From Phytoactinopolyspora limicola (GTDB taxonomy: Bacteria; Actinomycetota; Actinomycetes; Jiangellales; Jiangellaceae), in the NCBI RefSeq assembly GCF_011320225.1, contig NZ_JAAOEN010000019.1:1-64000 (forward strand): a stretch of DNA of 64,000 nt, given 5' to 3'. A model generated the notes under the pieces. It was given only the letters and a program-made list of their open reading frames with translations. It made no database searches and had not been told where the DNA came from. Positions 25,615 through 34,203 of the stretch are shown here, piece by piece (position 1 is the first letter of the stretch; each line of letters starts with the position of its first letter). Position numbers and translations under genes: made by a program.

Positions 25615-26570
25615 GACTGACGTCGCTCCCGGAGTACACGCAGGTAGACGAGGGCGATCACGAGGTTGATCACGATCATGATCAGCGAGAACGCCGCACC
25701 CCGGCCGAGTTCACCGGTCTGCAGGGCCATCCGGTAGATCAGTACCGGGAAGATCTCCGTCTGCTGCCCCGGGCCGCCGCCGGTGAGTAAGAACGGTGCG
25801 AAGACGTTGAACGTCCAGAGTGTCACCAGCAACAGCACGGTCAGGATGTGCCCGCGGATGTTGGGGAACACCACGTCGCGCAGCGTCGCCCAGGTGCCAG
25901 CGCCGACCATCCGGGCGGTCTCCATCTGCGACGGTGGGATCGACGCCAGCGCCGAGCTGAACAGCAGCATGGAGAACGCGGTGCCGTTGAAGATGTTGAA
26001 CGCGATGATCGACTGCATCGGATACTCGAGCAGCCACGCCGTGCCTTCGGTGCCCAGCAGCGCGTTCAGCGTGCCGCTGCGTCTGTCGAGCAAGACCAGC
26101 CACAACCAGGCGATCACCGACGCCGGAAGAATCCACGCGATCAGCACCAGCGTCTCGACGAAGCCGCGGACCAGCTTGTTGGTGCGACGCATTACCCAGG
26201 CGATGGTGAAGCCGAGCACCATCTGACCGAGGATCGCCGAGCCGATGACGAACACGAACGTGCGGTAGAGCGAGCTGAGGAAGCGGTCGTCGGTCAGCGC
26301 GTCGATGTAGTTGTCGAGGCCGACGAACTCCGGCTCCGCGGCGGCCAGCCCGGTCAGCCGCCAGTTGGTGACCCCCAGGTACAGCGTCCACAGCGCCGGG
26401 AAGATCAGGAAGACCCCGATGAGCACCAGGGCGGGTACAACGAACGCGGTGGCGCGCGCCCGGCCCAAGCCGGCGGCATCCGGGTCGGTCCGGCGCTTCT
26501 CGGGCCGCTGGGACCCGGCGTTCTCGCCAGGCCCCAGCGGCTCGTGGTCAGTCGTTGATGTTCTCGGCAC
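25611..26570 (-). CDS. Carbohydrate ABC transporter permease, UgpA/MalF type (cassette 2)
   Basis: About 319 residues. I chose GTG 26570 because GAGGGG (26578-26583) lies 7 nt upstream; the frame is open to a TTG at 26585 that has no ribosome site. The start overlaps the binding-protein gene by 23 bp. The polar N-terminus is shorter than in cassette 1. Six membrane segments follow, with the coupling loop QMETARMVGAGTWATLRDVVFPNIRGH. Confidence 0.88.
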   Translation of the reverse strand: MPRTSTTDHEPLGPGENAGSQRPEKRRTDPDAAGLGRARATAFVVPALVLIGVFLIFPALWTLYLGVTNWRLTGLAAAEPEFVGLDNYIDALTDDRFLSSLYRTFVFVIGSAILGQMVLGFTIAWVMRRTNKLVRGFVETLVLIAWILPASVIAWLWLVLLDRRSGTLNALLGTEGTAWLLEYPMQSIIAFNIFNGTAFSMLLFSSALASIPPSQMETARMVGAGTWATLRDVVFPNIRGHILTVLLLVTLWTFNVFAPFLLTGGGPGQQTEIFPVLIYRMALQTGELGRGAAFSLIMIVINLVIALVYLRVLRERRQS

Positions 26571-28005
26571 CAACGATCCCCTCAAGGGTGGACTGGTATT
26601 GCCCGGCCGCGTCCTCCGGCGACGTCCCGGTGACGACGGCTTCGGTGGCCTCTTGCAGCGCGATAGACACCTGCGGGTACTCCTCGAGCCCCGGCCGGTA
26701 GAAGGTGATGGGGAGCACCTCCTCCGCGATGAAGCTGATCATCTCGTCATCGATGATCTGCTCGTTGACGTCCGTGCGGGACGTGATCCGTGGGTCGTCG
26801 GCGTGCCTGGCGAGCAGCGCCTCCGGCGAGTCGAGGAACTCCATCAGGCGCCACGCCACCTCGGGGCTTTCGGTGTTCGGGTTCAGCACCCGGCCACCAC
26901 CGCCGGACATGCTGACGAAGTCTTGGCCGTCGATGCCGGCGCCGGGCTCCCGAGCCGGGATCTTGGCCCAGCCGATGACCTCGTCCCGGTTCTCCATGGG
27001 CGCCAGGTCCGACCCGGGGTTGATCACCGCCCGCCAGAGGTAGTCACCCTCGATCAGCATGCCGATCTCGCCTTCGGAGAACATGAGGAACGAGTTGTCC
27101 CGGCCCGCGGCCTCCTGTTGCAGCAACGGGTCACCCAGTTCCTCGTCGCCGTAGACGGCGGCGTAGAACTCCAGAACCTGCTCGACCTCGCCGGAGCCGC
27201 CCTGCCACAGTCCGGAGTCTTCGGAGTAGACGGCCGCTCCGGTTCCGGCCATCAGGGGAAGGAAGCCCTGCATCGTGGTGGCCTCACCCATGGAGACCCC
27301 GCCGTTGAGCTGGATCGGGACTACACCGTCGAGCTGTTTGAGGGCTCGGGCGGCATCCAGAATCTCCTCCCAGCTGGTGGGCTGCCAATCCTCTGGCAGG
27401 CCGGCGTCGGCGAAGAGTTCCTTGTTGAAATAGATGACCCGGCCGTCGGTACCACCCGGGATGCCGTAGCGCTGGTCGTTGAACGACATGTTCTGCTGGA
27501 CGGCGTCGGGGATCTGGTCCCAGCCGTCCCAGTTGGACGACTCCGGGTAGATGTCGTCGAGCGGCTGGATGTAGTTGGCCTGTGCGAACTCACCGACCCA
27601 GATGCCGTCGAAGCCGCCGATGACGTCGGGCCCGCCGCCGGTGGACAGGTCCAGCGCGATGGTGGTCTTGTAGTCTTCGTCGTCGGCGCCGCTGCCCTCG
27701 AAGGTGACGGTGATGTCGAAGCCCTCGTCGGCCATCATGCTCTCGAACTCCGGGATGGCCCAGTCTTCGATCCACTCGGCGGCTTCGGTGTTCTTTCCGC
27801 CTCGAATGGCGTTCTCGGCCAGCGTGATCGCGACCGGTGCGACGTCGTCGCCAGGTTCGGGATCGTCTTCGTCGTCGGGTGCTGCCTCGCCGTTGTCCGG
27901 TTCATCGGGTTCCGGGTCCGCGTCGTCGCCGCCGCATGCGGCGAGCACGAGTGCTGGCGCGAGTAGTGCGGCGGCCAGCCTGCCTCGTTTGGTGTGGGTT
28001 TTCAT
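26548..28005 (-). CDS. Extracellular solute-binding lipoprotein (cassette 2)
   Basis: 485 residues. The lipobox is ALVLAACGG (Cys about 24), followed by a very acidic linker (DDADPEPDEPDNGE and DDEDDPEPGDD). The rest is a family-1 binding fold similar in length and motifs to the cassette-1 lipoprotein but clearly diverged, so the two may bind different sugars. It is the first gene of its cassette. Its 5' leader is 143 nt longer than the distance to the conserved upstream block, against 53 nt in cassette 1. Confidence 0.88.
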   Translation of the reverse strand: MKTHTKRGRLAAALLAPALVLAACGGDDADPEPDEPDNGEAAPDDEDDPEPGDDVAPVAITLAENAIRGGKNTEAAEWIEDWAIPEFESMMADEGFDITVTFEGSGADDEDYKTTIALDLSTGGGPDVIGGFDGIWVGEFAQANYIQPLDDIYPESSNWDGWDQIPDAVQQNMSFNDQRYGIPGGTDGRVIYFNKELFADAGLPEDWQPTSWEEILDAARALKQLDGVVPIQLNGGVSMGEATTMQGFLPLMAGTGAAVYSEDSGLWQGGSGEVEQVLEFYAAVYGDEELGDPLLQQEAAGRDNSFLMFSEGEIGMLIEGDYLWRAVINPGSDLAPMENRDEVIGWAKIPAREPGAGIDGQDFVSMSGGGGRVLNPNTESPEVAWRLMEFLDSPEALLARHADDPRITSRTDVNEQIIDDEMISFIAEEVLPITFYRPGLEEYPQVSIALQEATEAVVTGTSPEDAAGQYQSTLEGIVGAENIND

Positions 28006-28342
28006 TGATCCTCCACCTGCCTCGTCGTCGAGTAGTGAGGGTTGTTGTTCGTGAGTGTCGCCGCTGTCGGTCGGCCCGCCGGGCGGCCGCTGCCAGGCCG
28101 GCAGACGACACGATCCACAAGACGTGCCCGAGAATCTCAGGAGACGTCTGGCTGTCAGAATGTCACGACCTCTTAACTTTGACTAGGCCTACGGCTAACA
28201 TCGACCGAACTGTGATCGACCGGTAGCCTCCCCGTGGACAGGGGCGCAGCGGGTTGGCTGAGGGGGCGCTGTGTCCAGTGTCCGTTTGGCGGAATCTCTT
28301 AACATGTTGTTGTCCGCACGCGATCGACCGTGAGGGGTTGGG
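28006..28342. promoter_or_regulatory. Divergent promoter region with conserved block (cassette 2 / GntR)
   Basis: This 337-bp gap has no gene. It contains 28149-28221, colinear with the cassette-1 block at 23569-23641. The palindrome equivalent here is decayed: TTTGACTAGGCCTA keeps CTAG and the flanking TTAACTT but not the full symmetry. The other 5' end of the region serves the GntR gene. A ribosome site for the binding protein (GGAGG at 28010-28014) is visible on the minus strand. Confidence 0.6.
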
Positions 28343-29086
28343 ATGGCCGAAGAGGTTCCGCAGTTGGTGGTCGATCGGAGTAGTCCGGTACCGCTGTACT
28401 TCCAGGTTGCCCAGCACCTGGAGCAGCTCATCGAGTCTGGGGCTTATCCACCCGGCACCCGCCTGGACAACGAGATCGTGCTGGCCGATCAGCTGGGCCT
28501 GTCGCGCCCGACCATGCGCCGCGCCATCGAATACCTCGTCGACCGCGGGCTGCTCGTGCGTAAACGAGGGGTGGGCACTCAGGTGGTTCAGCCAAAGGTG
28601 CGCCGTCCGGTGGAACTCTCCAGCCTGTTCGACGACTTGCGGGCGGCCGGCCGGGCCCCGCGTACCGAGGTGTTGCGCTTCGAGGTTGAGCACCCGTCCG
28701 AGGTCGTGGCCGAGACGCTTGGCATCGGGGTCGACGACGAGGTCTACGTGATCGAGCGGCTGCGGTTCACCGGCGACGAGCCGCTGTCCATCATGCACAA
28801 CTACATCCCGACGGCGCTGTTACGGCTCAGCCGCGAAGCGCTGGCCGAGCAGGGACTTTACGACATCATCCGGGCTGCCGGCGTGAACCTGAAGATCGCC
28901 ACCCAGTCCATCGGCGGACGGGCCGCCCGTGCCTCGGAGGCCCGGCTCCTCGAAGAGCGTCCGGGGGCGCCCCTGCTCACCATGAACCGGGTCGCCTACG
29001 ACGACACCGGCCGGGCTGTCGAGTACGGCTCGCACATCTACCGAGCATCGCGGTACACCTTCGAGCTGACCCTCACCACCGGCTGA
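28343..29086 (+). CDS. GntR-family regulator (HutC/UTRA type, DasR-like)
   Basis: 247 residues. A GntR winged helix occupies residues about 15-80 (PLYFQVAQHLEQLIESG; SRPTMRRAIEYLVDRGLL), then a UTRA effector domain with the typical DDEVYVIERLRFTGDEPLSIMHNYIP and VEYGSHIYRASRYTFEL motifs. This is the layout of DasR/NagR-type regulators that sense amino-sugar or sugar phosphates. It is divergent from cassette 2, and the DasR-like GGTCTAGACC site upstream of cassette 1 suggests it controls both cassettes. The effector is unknown. Confidence 0.87.
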   Translation: MAEEVPQLVVDRSSPVPLYFQVAQHLEQLIESGAYPPGTRLDNEIVLADQLGLSRPTMRRAIEYLVDRGLLVRKRGVGTQVVQPKVRRPVELSSLFDDLRAAGRAPRTEVLRFEVEHPSEVVAETLGIGVDDEVYVIERLRFTGDEPLSIMHNYIPTALLRLSREALAEQGLYDIIRAAGVNLKIATQSIGGRAARASEARLLEERPGAPLLTMNRVAYDDTGRAVEYGSHIYRASRYTFELTLTTG

Positions 29087-29154
29087 CAACGGTGTAGGTC
29101 ATGCCGGTGATAGCGAGGATGGTCCTCCACCGTCGCGCCGACATCCTTCCACCG

Positions 29155-30015
29155 CTATCGGTGTGAGTGGGGCGAGTGCAGTGAGGCGGAGAGGTCGGCC
29201 GCGACGCGGGTCATGACGGCCACGATGTCTTCCTCCCGGTGGGACTCCAGACGGGCCGCCGGCCCGGAGATCGACAGCGCCGCCACCGGACGTTCCGTCG
29301 CGGGTGGGTGGTCGCCGTCGGGTCCTGGGTGGGTGGTGCCGGGGCTGTCCGGTGATGGGTTCTGGTCGGGGTGGTGTCCGTTGAGGAAGACGGGGACGGC
29401 GAGACAGCGCACCGCGTCCTCCTCCTCGCCGGCGTCGACCGCGTAACCCTGCCGGGCCACGACGTCCAGTTCGGCGAGGAACCGGTCTCGGCTGGTGATG
29501 GTGGCCGGGGTGCGCTGCGGGAGGCCGGTGTGATCGATGACCCGTTCGGCCTCGGCACGTGGACCGAAGGCGAGTAGCACCTTCCCGACGGCACTGGCGT
29601 GGGGTAACACTCGGTTGCCGACGTGGGTGAACATCCGCAGCCGGCGCGGTCCGGCTACCTGGGCGATGTAGACCACGTGATGGCCATCGAGGACGGCGAG
29701 GTTGGCCGTTTCCTGACTTAGTTCAGCCAGTTCGGCCAGGTGCTGTTCGGCCCAGACCCCGAACAGCCGGGTGTATGGTTCGCGCAGCTTGAGCACGCTG
29801 GGGCCGATGACGTACCGGCGTGACTCCGGCTCCTGCCGGACATAGCCGCGACCGCCGAGGGTAGCGAGCAGACGGTGGACCGTGGCCAGCGGCAAGCCGG
29901 TCTCGCGGATGAGGGTGGTCAGCCCCATCGGCCCGTCGGCCTGGGCGAGCGACTCGAGGATGTCCAGCGCGCGTTCCACCGATTGCACACCGGACCCGTT
30001 CTTCGATTCGGCCAC
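29155..30015 (-). CDS. IclR-family regulator
   Basis: 286 residues from GTG 30015, selected because AGGAGG (30021-30026) lies 5 nt upstream. The N-terminal winged helix (VQSVERALDILESLAQ; GLPLATVHRLLATLGGRGYV) is followed by the IclR effector domain. Unusually, that domain is interrupted near residue 230 by about 25 residues rich in Pro, Asp, His and Gly, just before the conserved PVAALSISGPAARL motif. It is divergent from glcDEF-aceB, and glyoxylate is a known effector for several IclR proteins, so it probably controls that operon through the dyad at 30086-30102. Confidence 0.87.
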   Translation of the reverse strand: MAESKNGSGVQSVERALDILESLAQADGPMGLTTLIRETGLPLATVHRLLATLGGRGYVRQEPESRRYVIGPSVLKLREPYTRLFGVWAEQHLAELAELSQETANLAVLDGHHVVYIAQVAGPRRLRMFTHVGNRVLPHASAVGKVLLAFGPRAEAERVIDHTGLPQRTPATITSRDRFLAELDVVARQGYAVDAGEEEDAVRCLAVPVFLNGHHPDQNPSPDSPGTTHPGPDGDHPPATERPVAALSISGPAARLESHREEDIVAVMTRVAADLSASLHSPHSHR

Positions 30016-30085
30016 GTTCACCTCCTGATAGCGGGCAGGACACGTCGTTGCCTTGACGCGGGCAGGGCTGCGTCGTAGCATTATC

Positions 30086-30102
30086 CATATAGAGTCACTA
30101 TA
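30086..30102. promoter_or_regulatory. AT-rich 17-bp dyad between the IclR and glcD genes
   Basis: ATATAG (30086-30091) and CTATAT (30097-30102) flank AGTCA. It is one of the few AT-rich stretches in the window, 40 bp from the glcD start and 71 bp from the IclR gene start. Position, symmetry and length fit an IclR operator overlapping divergent promoters. Confidence 0.55.
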
Positions 30103-30141
30103 TATCCGTATCGCGGAAACATCGAACCTTGGAGATCGTTG

Positions 30142-31614
30142 ATGGTTGACGACGCGGATGCCGTGCCAACGGAGCTCCAGAGTGAACTCGCCGAAATCCT
30201 CGGGCCGGAAGGGCTGATCACCGAGCGGTCGCAGCGCCGCACCTACGAGTCCGACGGCCTCACCGCATACCGGGCGGTGCCGGCCCTGGTGGCATTACCT
30301 GTCTCCACCGAACAGGTATCCGGTGTGATGCGCGCCTGTGCCCGGCACGGCGTGCCGCTGGTGCCTCGGGGCGCCGGCACCGGGCTGTCCGGCGGTGCGC
30401 TCCCGCACCCGGACGGTGTGCTGATCGTGTTGTCCCGGATGCGCCGCATCGTCGACGTCGACGTGCTCAACCAGCGCATCACCGTCGAACCGGGCGTCAC
30501 CAACGCCGCTGTCAGCCGGGCCGTCGCGCCGCATCAGCTGTACTACGCACCGGACCCGTCCAGCCAGATCGTGTGCTCGATCGGTGGCAACGTCGCCGAG
30601 AACTCCGGCGGTGCCCACTGCCTGAAGTACGGCTTCACCACCCACCACGTCCTCGGTTGTGAGCTGGTACTGCCCGACGGCCAGGTGGTTCAGGTGGGTG
30701 CGGCCACCTTGGATCCACCTGGCTATGACCTGCGTGGTGTGCTGGTGGGCTCGGAAGGCACACTCGGCGTCGTTACCCAGGTGACGCTGCGGTTGCTGCG
30801 CCGTCCGGAGTCGGTTCGGACGCTGGTGGCCGACTTCACCGACCCGGCCTCGGCCGGTACCGCCGTCAGCGCCATCGTCGCGGCCGGTGTTGTGCCCGCG
30901 GCCGTAGAGATGATGGACAACCTCGCCATCCAAGCCTGCGAGTCCGACGCCGCGGCCGGGTTCGACGTCAACGCCGGCGCCGCCCTCATCGTCGAACTCG
31001 ATGGCCCCGAAGCCGAATGTGACGCATCGTTCGCCGAGGTGGTTGCGCTGTGCCAGGAGAGCGGGGCCACGGCCATCCGGATCGCCGACCAGCCCGACGA
31101 GCGCGCACGTGTCTGGCAGGGCCGCAAGGCCGCGTTCGCCGCCATGGGCCGGCTGGCCCCGGACTACCTGGTGCAGGACGGTGTTATCCCGCGCACCCGG
31201 CTGGGGGAGTGTCTGGCCCGCATCGCGGAGCTGGCCGCCGATGCCGAGTTGCGCGTCGCCAACGTCTTTCATGCCGGAGACGGCAATCTCCATCCGCTGG
31301 TGCTCTTCGACAGTTCCCGGCCGGGTGAAACCGAACGTGCCGAGGCGTTGTCGACGGCGATCGCCGAGCTGTGTGTGTCCTTCGGCGGGTCGCTCTCCGG
31401 TGAACACGGAATCGGCGCCGACAAGGCGTGCTCGATGCCGAAGATGTTCGGAGCCGAAGACCTCGCCATCATGGACCGGGTCCGGGCGGCGTTCGACCCC
31501 GACGGCCGGTGTAATCCAGACAAGGTGCTGCCGACACCCCGGCTGTGCGGCGAACGCCCCGGGCGGTATCGGCCGCACCCGCTGGAAACCGCCGGCGTCA
31601 TCGAGCGATGGTGA
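30142..31614 (+). CDS. glcD: Glycolate oxidase FAD-binding subunit
   Basis: About 490 residues from ATG 30142; GGAG (30131-30134) lies 7 nt before it. It would oxidise glycolate (or D-lactate or another 2-hydroxyacid) to glyoxylate with FAD. The FAD-binding_4 motif is VPRGAGTGLSGGALP, with IGGNVAENSGGAHCLKYG, and the C-terminal oxidase domain contains VFHAGDGNLHPLVLFD and SLSGEHGIGADK. GlcE and GlcF follow directly, so the three-subunit glycolate dehydrogenase reading is well supported. Confidence 0.9.
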   Translation: MVDDADAVPTELQSELAEILGPEGLITERSQRRTYESDGLTAYRAVPALVALPVSTEQVSGVMRACARHGVPLVPRGAGTGLSGGALPHPDGVLIVLSRMRRIVDVDVLNQRITVEPGVTNAAVSRAVAPHQLYYAPDPSSQIVCSIGGNVAENSGGAHCLKYGFTTHHVLGCELVLPDGQVVQVGAATLDPPGYDLRGVLVGSEGTLGVVTQVTLRLLRRPESVRTLVADFTDPASAGTAVSAIVAAGVVPAAVEMMDNLAIQACESDAAAGFDVNAGAALIVELDGPEAECDASFAEVVALCQESGATAIRIADQPDERARVWQGRKAAFAAMGRLAPDYLVQDGVIPRTRLGECLARIAELAADAELRVANVFHAGDGNLHPLVLFDSSRPGETERAEALSTAIAELCVSFGGSLSGEHGIGADKACSMPKMFGAEDLAIMDRVRAAFDPDGRCNPDKVLPTPRLCGERPGRYRPHPLETAGVIERW

Positions 31615-32900
31615 CCGCGATGCCCTCGCGCTCCGAAGCTGCCGGCCCGAACCCGCCCGACCTGGCGGCCGGGGCCGACGTCGTCACCGTGGCGCGGCCA
31701 ACCGACCTCGCAGGTGCGCGGGATGCCGTCGTCACCGCGGGAACCGCCGGCACCAGCGTTCTGATCCGTGGAGGTGGAACCAAACTCGGCTGGTGGGCTC
31801 GGCCCCGGGGCGGATCATCGCCGGTGGAGGCAGGGCCGTCGTCAGGGCGCGCGTCGTCGGTCGATAACCAGCGGCCGTCGACGGTGATCGACACCCGTGG
31901 CCTCGACCAACTGATCCACCACGAACCAGGCGACATGACCGCCACCGTGCAGGCCGGGATGCGGCTGGATCTGTTGCAGGCGGCGCTGGCCCCGGCCGGG
32001 CAGTGGCTGGCGATCGATCCGCCACGGCGCGGGGGAGTTGTCACCGTGGGTGGGGTGTTCGCGGCCAACGACGCCGGGCCGCGCCGGTTCGGCTACGGCG
32101 GGGTGCGCGATCTCGTCATCGGATCGACTACGGTGCTCGCCGACGGCGCGGTCAGCCGCAGCGGCGGCACGGTGATCAAGAACGTGGCCGGGTACGACCT
32201 CAACAAACTCTGGTGCGGCTCGCTGGGCACCCTGGGGCTCGTCGTCGAGCTGACCGTTCGGCTGCACCCACTGCCGGAGGCGACAAAAACGGTGCGGATC
32301 CCGGCCGCGGCAGCCAGCGCGTCGTCGTTCGTCACCGATCTGTTGGCCAGCCCGGTGGAGTGTGTCGCCGTCGAATGGTCGGGTGACGCCCTGGTGATTC
32401 AGCTCGAAGGGCGGGCCGCCGGCCTCGACGCGCGGCTGGATCAACTGGCCCGGCTGGCCGGTGAGCACGGCCTCGAACCGGAACTGGTGGACGACGACGT
32501 GTGGCCGGCGCTGCGCGAAGCCCACGGTGGTGCACCGGGCGCTACCGTCGTGCGCGCGTCGACGCTGCCCAGCCAGCTGGGGGCGGTATCCGACGCGCTC
32601 GCCGCGGCCGCCGGAACCGACGTCAGCGTCACACTGCACAGCCACGCCGGACTGGGGCTGCACGACGCCGTCCTGACCGGCGGCGACGCCTCGACGCAGG
32701 CCGCGGTGATCGGTACGTTGCGCACCGCGGTCGAGGCGCTGGGCGGGCACGTCGTGGTCCGCGATCGGCCACCCGAGCTGGACGACCACCTCGACCCGTG
32801 GGGTGTACCCGGATCGGCGATAGAGCTGATGCGGTCGGTCAAACGCGCTGTGGATCCCGAGTGGCGGTTCGCGCCCGGGCGATTCGTAGGAGGCATCTGA
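31608..32900 (+). CDS. glcE: Glycolate oxidase subunit GlcE
   Basis: 430 residues from ATG 31608 (GTG 31611 is an alternative; both overlap the glcD stop). It is a second FAD-binding_4 protein, with VLIRGGGTKLGWWARPRG and RFGYGGVRDLVIGSTTVLADG typical of GlcE. Compared with usual GlcE proteins (about 350 residues) it is longer, with a poorly conserved segment near residues 55-75. It forms the glycolate oxidase complex with GlcD and GlcF. Confidence 0.85.
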   Translation: MVTAMPSRSEAAGPNPPDLAAGADVVTVARPTDLAGARDAVVTAGTAGTSVLIRGGGTKLGWWARPRGGSSPVEAGPSSGRASSVDNQRPSTVIDTRGLDQLIHHEPGDMTATVQAGMRLDLLQAALAPAGQWLAIDPPRRGGVVTVGGVFAANDAGPRRFGYGGVRDLVIGSTTVLADGAVSRSGGTVIKNVAGYDLNKLWCGSLGTLGLVVELTVRLHPLPEATKTVRIPAAAASASSFVTDLLASPVECVAVEWSGDALVIQLEGRAAGLDARLDQLARLAGEHGLEPELVDDDVWPALREAHGGAPGATVVRASTLPSQLGAVSDALAAAAGTDVSVTLHSHAGLGLHDAVLTGGDASTQAAVIGTLRTAVEALGGHVVVRDRPPELDDHLDPWGVPGSAIELMRSVKRAVDPEWRFAPGRFVGGI

Positions 32901-32904
32901 GGTC

Positions 32905-34155
32905 ATGGACCGAGAGCTCATCGATGACTGCGTGCACTGTGGCTTCTGTCTACCGGCGTGCCCGACGTACACGTTGTGGGGAGAGGAGATGGACTCACCG
33001 CGCGGGCGTATCCACCTGATGAAGACCGCCCTGGAAGGTGACTCCCCGATCGACAGTACCTGGGTCGGTCACATGGACGCCTGCCTTGGCTGCATGGCGT
33101 GTGTGACGGCCTGCCCGTCCGGCGTCCGTTACGACGAGCTGATCGAGTCCGCGCGTGCCACCATCGAGCACGAGCACCGCCGGGCCTGGCCCGACCGGCT
33201 GTTCCGCGCGTTGCTGTTCCGGGCGTTCCCGGGCCGACGGAGGCTGCGCGTAGCCGCGCTGGCCGGCTGGCTGTATCAGCGCCTCGGCGTCGCGTGGCTG
33301 GTGCGCCGGCCATGGGTGAGCCGTCGACTGCCGCAGCGGATCCGGGCCGTCGAGTCGATCCTGCCACCGGTGACGCTGCGGTCGGTGACCCGTCGGACCG
33401 CGGCGAACACGCCGGCGGTTGGTCCGGCTCGGCTGCGGGTGGGTTTCCTCACCGGATGTGTGCAGGAGGTCTTCTTCGGCGCCGTGAACGAAGCGACGGT
33501 GCAGGTGCTGACCGCCGAGGGGTGCGAGGTGGTGGCTCCGGCGGCGCAGGGCTGTTGTGGCGCGCTCGAACTCCATGGTGGACGAGAGGCGTCGGCGCTG
33601 AACCGGGCCCGGCGGCTGGTGGATGTCTTCGCGCCGCTGGAGCTGGACGCGATCGTGGTGAACGCGGCCGGATGTGGTTCGGCGATGAAAGACTATGGCC
33701 GGTTGCTGGCCGATGATCCGCGATATGCCGAGCGCGCCTCCGCCGTGGCGGACAAGGTCCGAGACGTCACCGAGGTACTGGCCGGACTAGAGCCACGCGG
33801 TGGGTACGGGGCGTTGGATCTGACGGTGGCGTATCACGACGCCTGCCACCTGGCACACGCCCAGGGAGTGCGCAACGAGCCTCGGGTGTTGTTGTCGCGG
33901 ATCCCGGGTGTGGCCCTGCGGCCGGTGCTGGACGACGGACACTGCTGCGGCTCCGCGGGAATCTACAACCTCGTCGAGCCCGAGGCGGCGGCCGAGCTGG
34001 GCCGACGGAAGGCACAGGCGCTGGTGGCCACTGGGGCGGACGTGGTCGCCACCACCAACCCGGGGTGTGCGTTGCAGATCGGCCGCGAGCTGTCCTGCCG
34101 GGTGGTTCACCCGGTGGAGTTGCTCGCCGAGGCGTTGGGGCGGACTCCGGCCTGA
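32905..34155 (+). CDS. glcF: Glycolate oxidase iron-sulfur subunit
   Basis: 416 residues. Two [4Fe-4S] motifs lie at the N-terminus (DCVHCGFCLPACPTY and ACLGCMACVTACPSG). Two cysteine-rich CCG domains follow (GCVQEVFF with GCCGALELHGG; HDACHLAHAQG with HCCGSAGIYNL). It passes electrons from the flavin subunits to the membrane quinone pool or another acceptor. It starts 4 bp after glcE. Confidence 0.9.
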   Translation: MDRELIDDCVHCGFCLPACPTYTLWGEEMDSPRGRIHLMKTALEGDSPIDSTWVGHMDACLGCMACVTACPSGVRYDELIESARATIEHEHRRAWPDRLFRALLFRAFPGRRRLRVAALAGWLYQRLGVAWLVRRPWVSRRLPQRIRAVESILPPVTLRSVTRRTAANTPAVGPARLRVGFLTGCVQEVFFGAVNEATVQVLTAEGCEVVAPAAQGCCGALELHGGREASALNRARRLVDVFAPLELDAIVVNAAGCGSAMKDYGRLLADDPRYAERASAVADKVRDVTEVLAGLEPRGGYGALDLTVAYHDACHLAHAQGVRNEPRVLLSRIPGVALRPVLDDGHCCGSAGIYNLVEPEAAAELGRRKAQALVATGADVVATTNPGCALQIGRELSCRVVHPVELLAEALGRTPA

Positions 34156-34203
34156 CAATCGCGCATGGTGTGTGGAGCGAAAGTTCGACGACAGGAGAAT
34201 GTG

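Noticed and set aside
26311-27966. A 551-codon plus-strand frame over the cassette-2 binding protein
   Set aside because: Same reasoning: the minus strand encodes a complete solute-binding lipoprotein.
17010-28005. Secondary-metabolite or phage-defence cluster
   Set aside because: The genes are ABC importers, two hydrolases and regulators; no biosynthetic megaenzymes, nucleases or defence signature domains are present in the window apart from the hipBA remnant.
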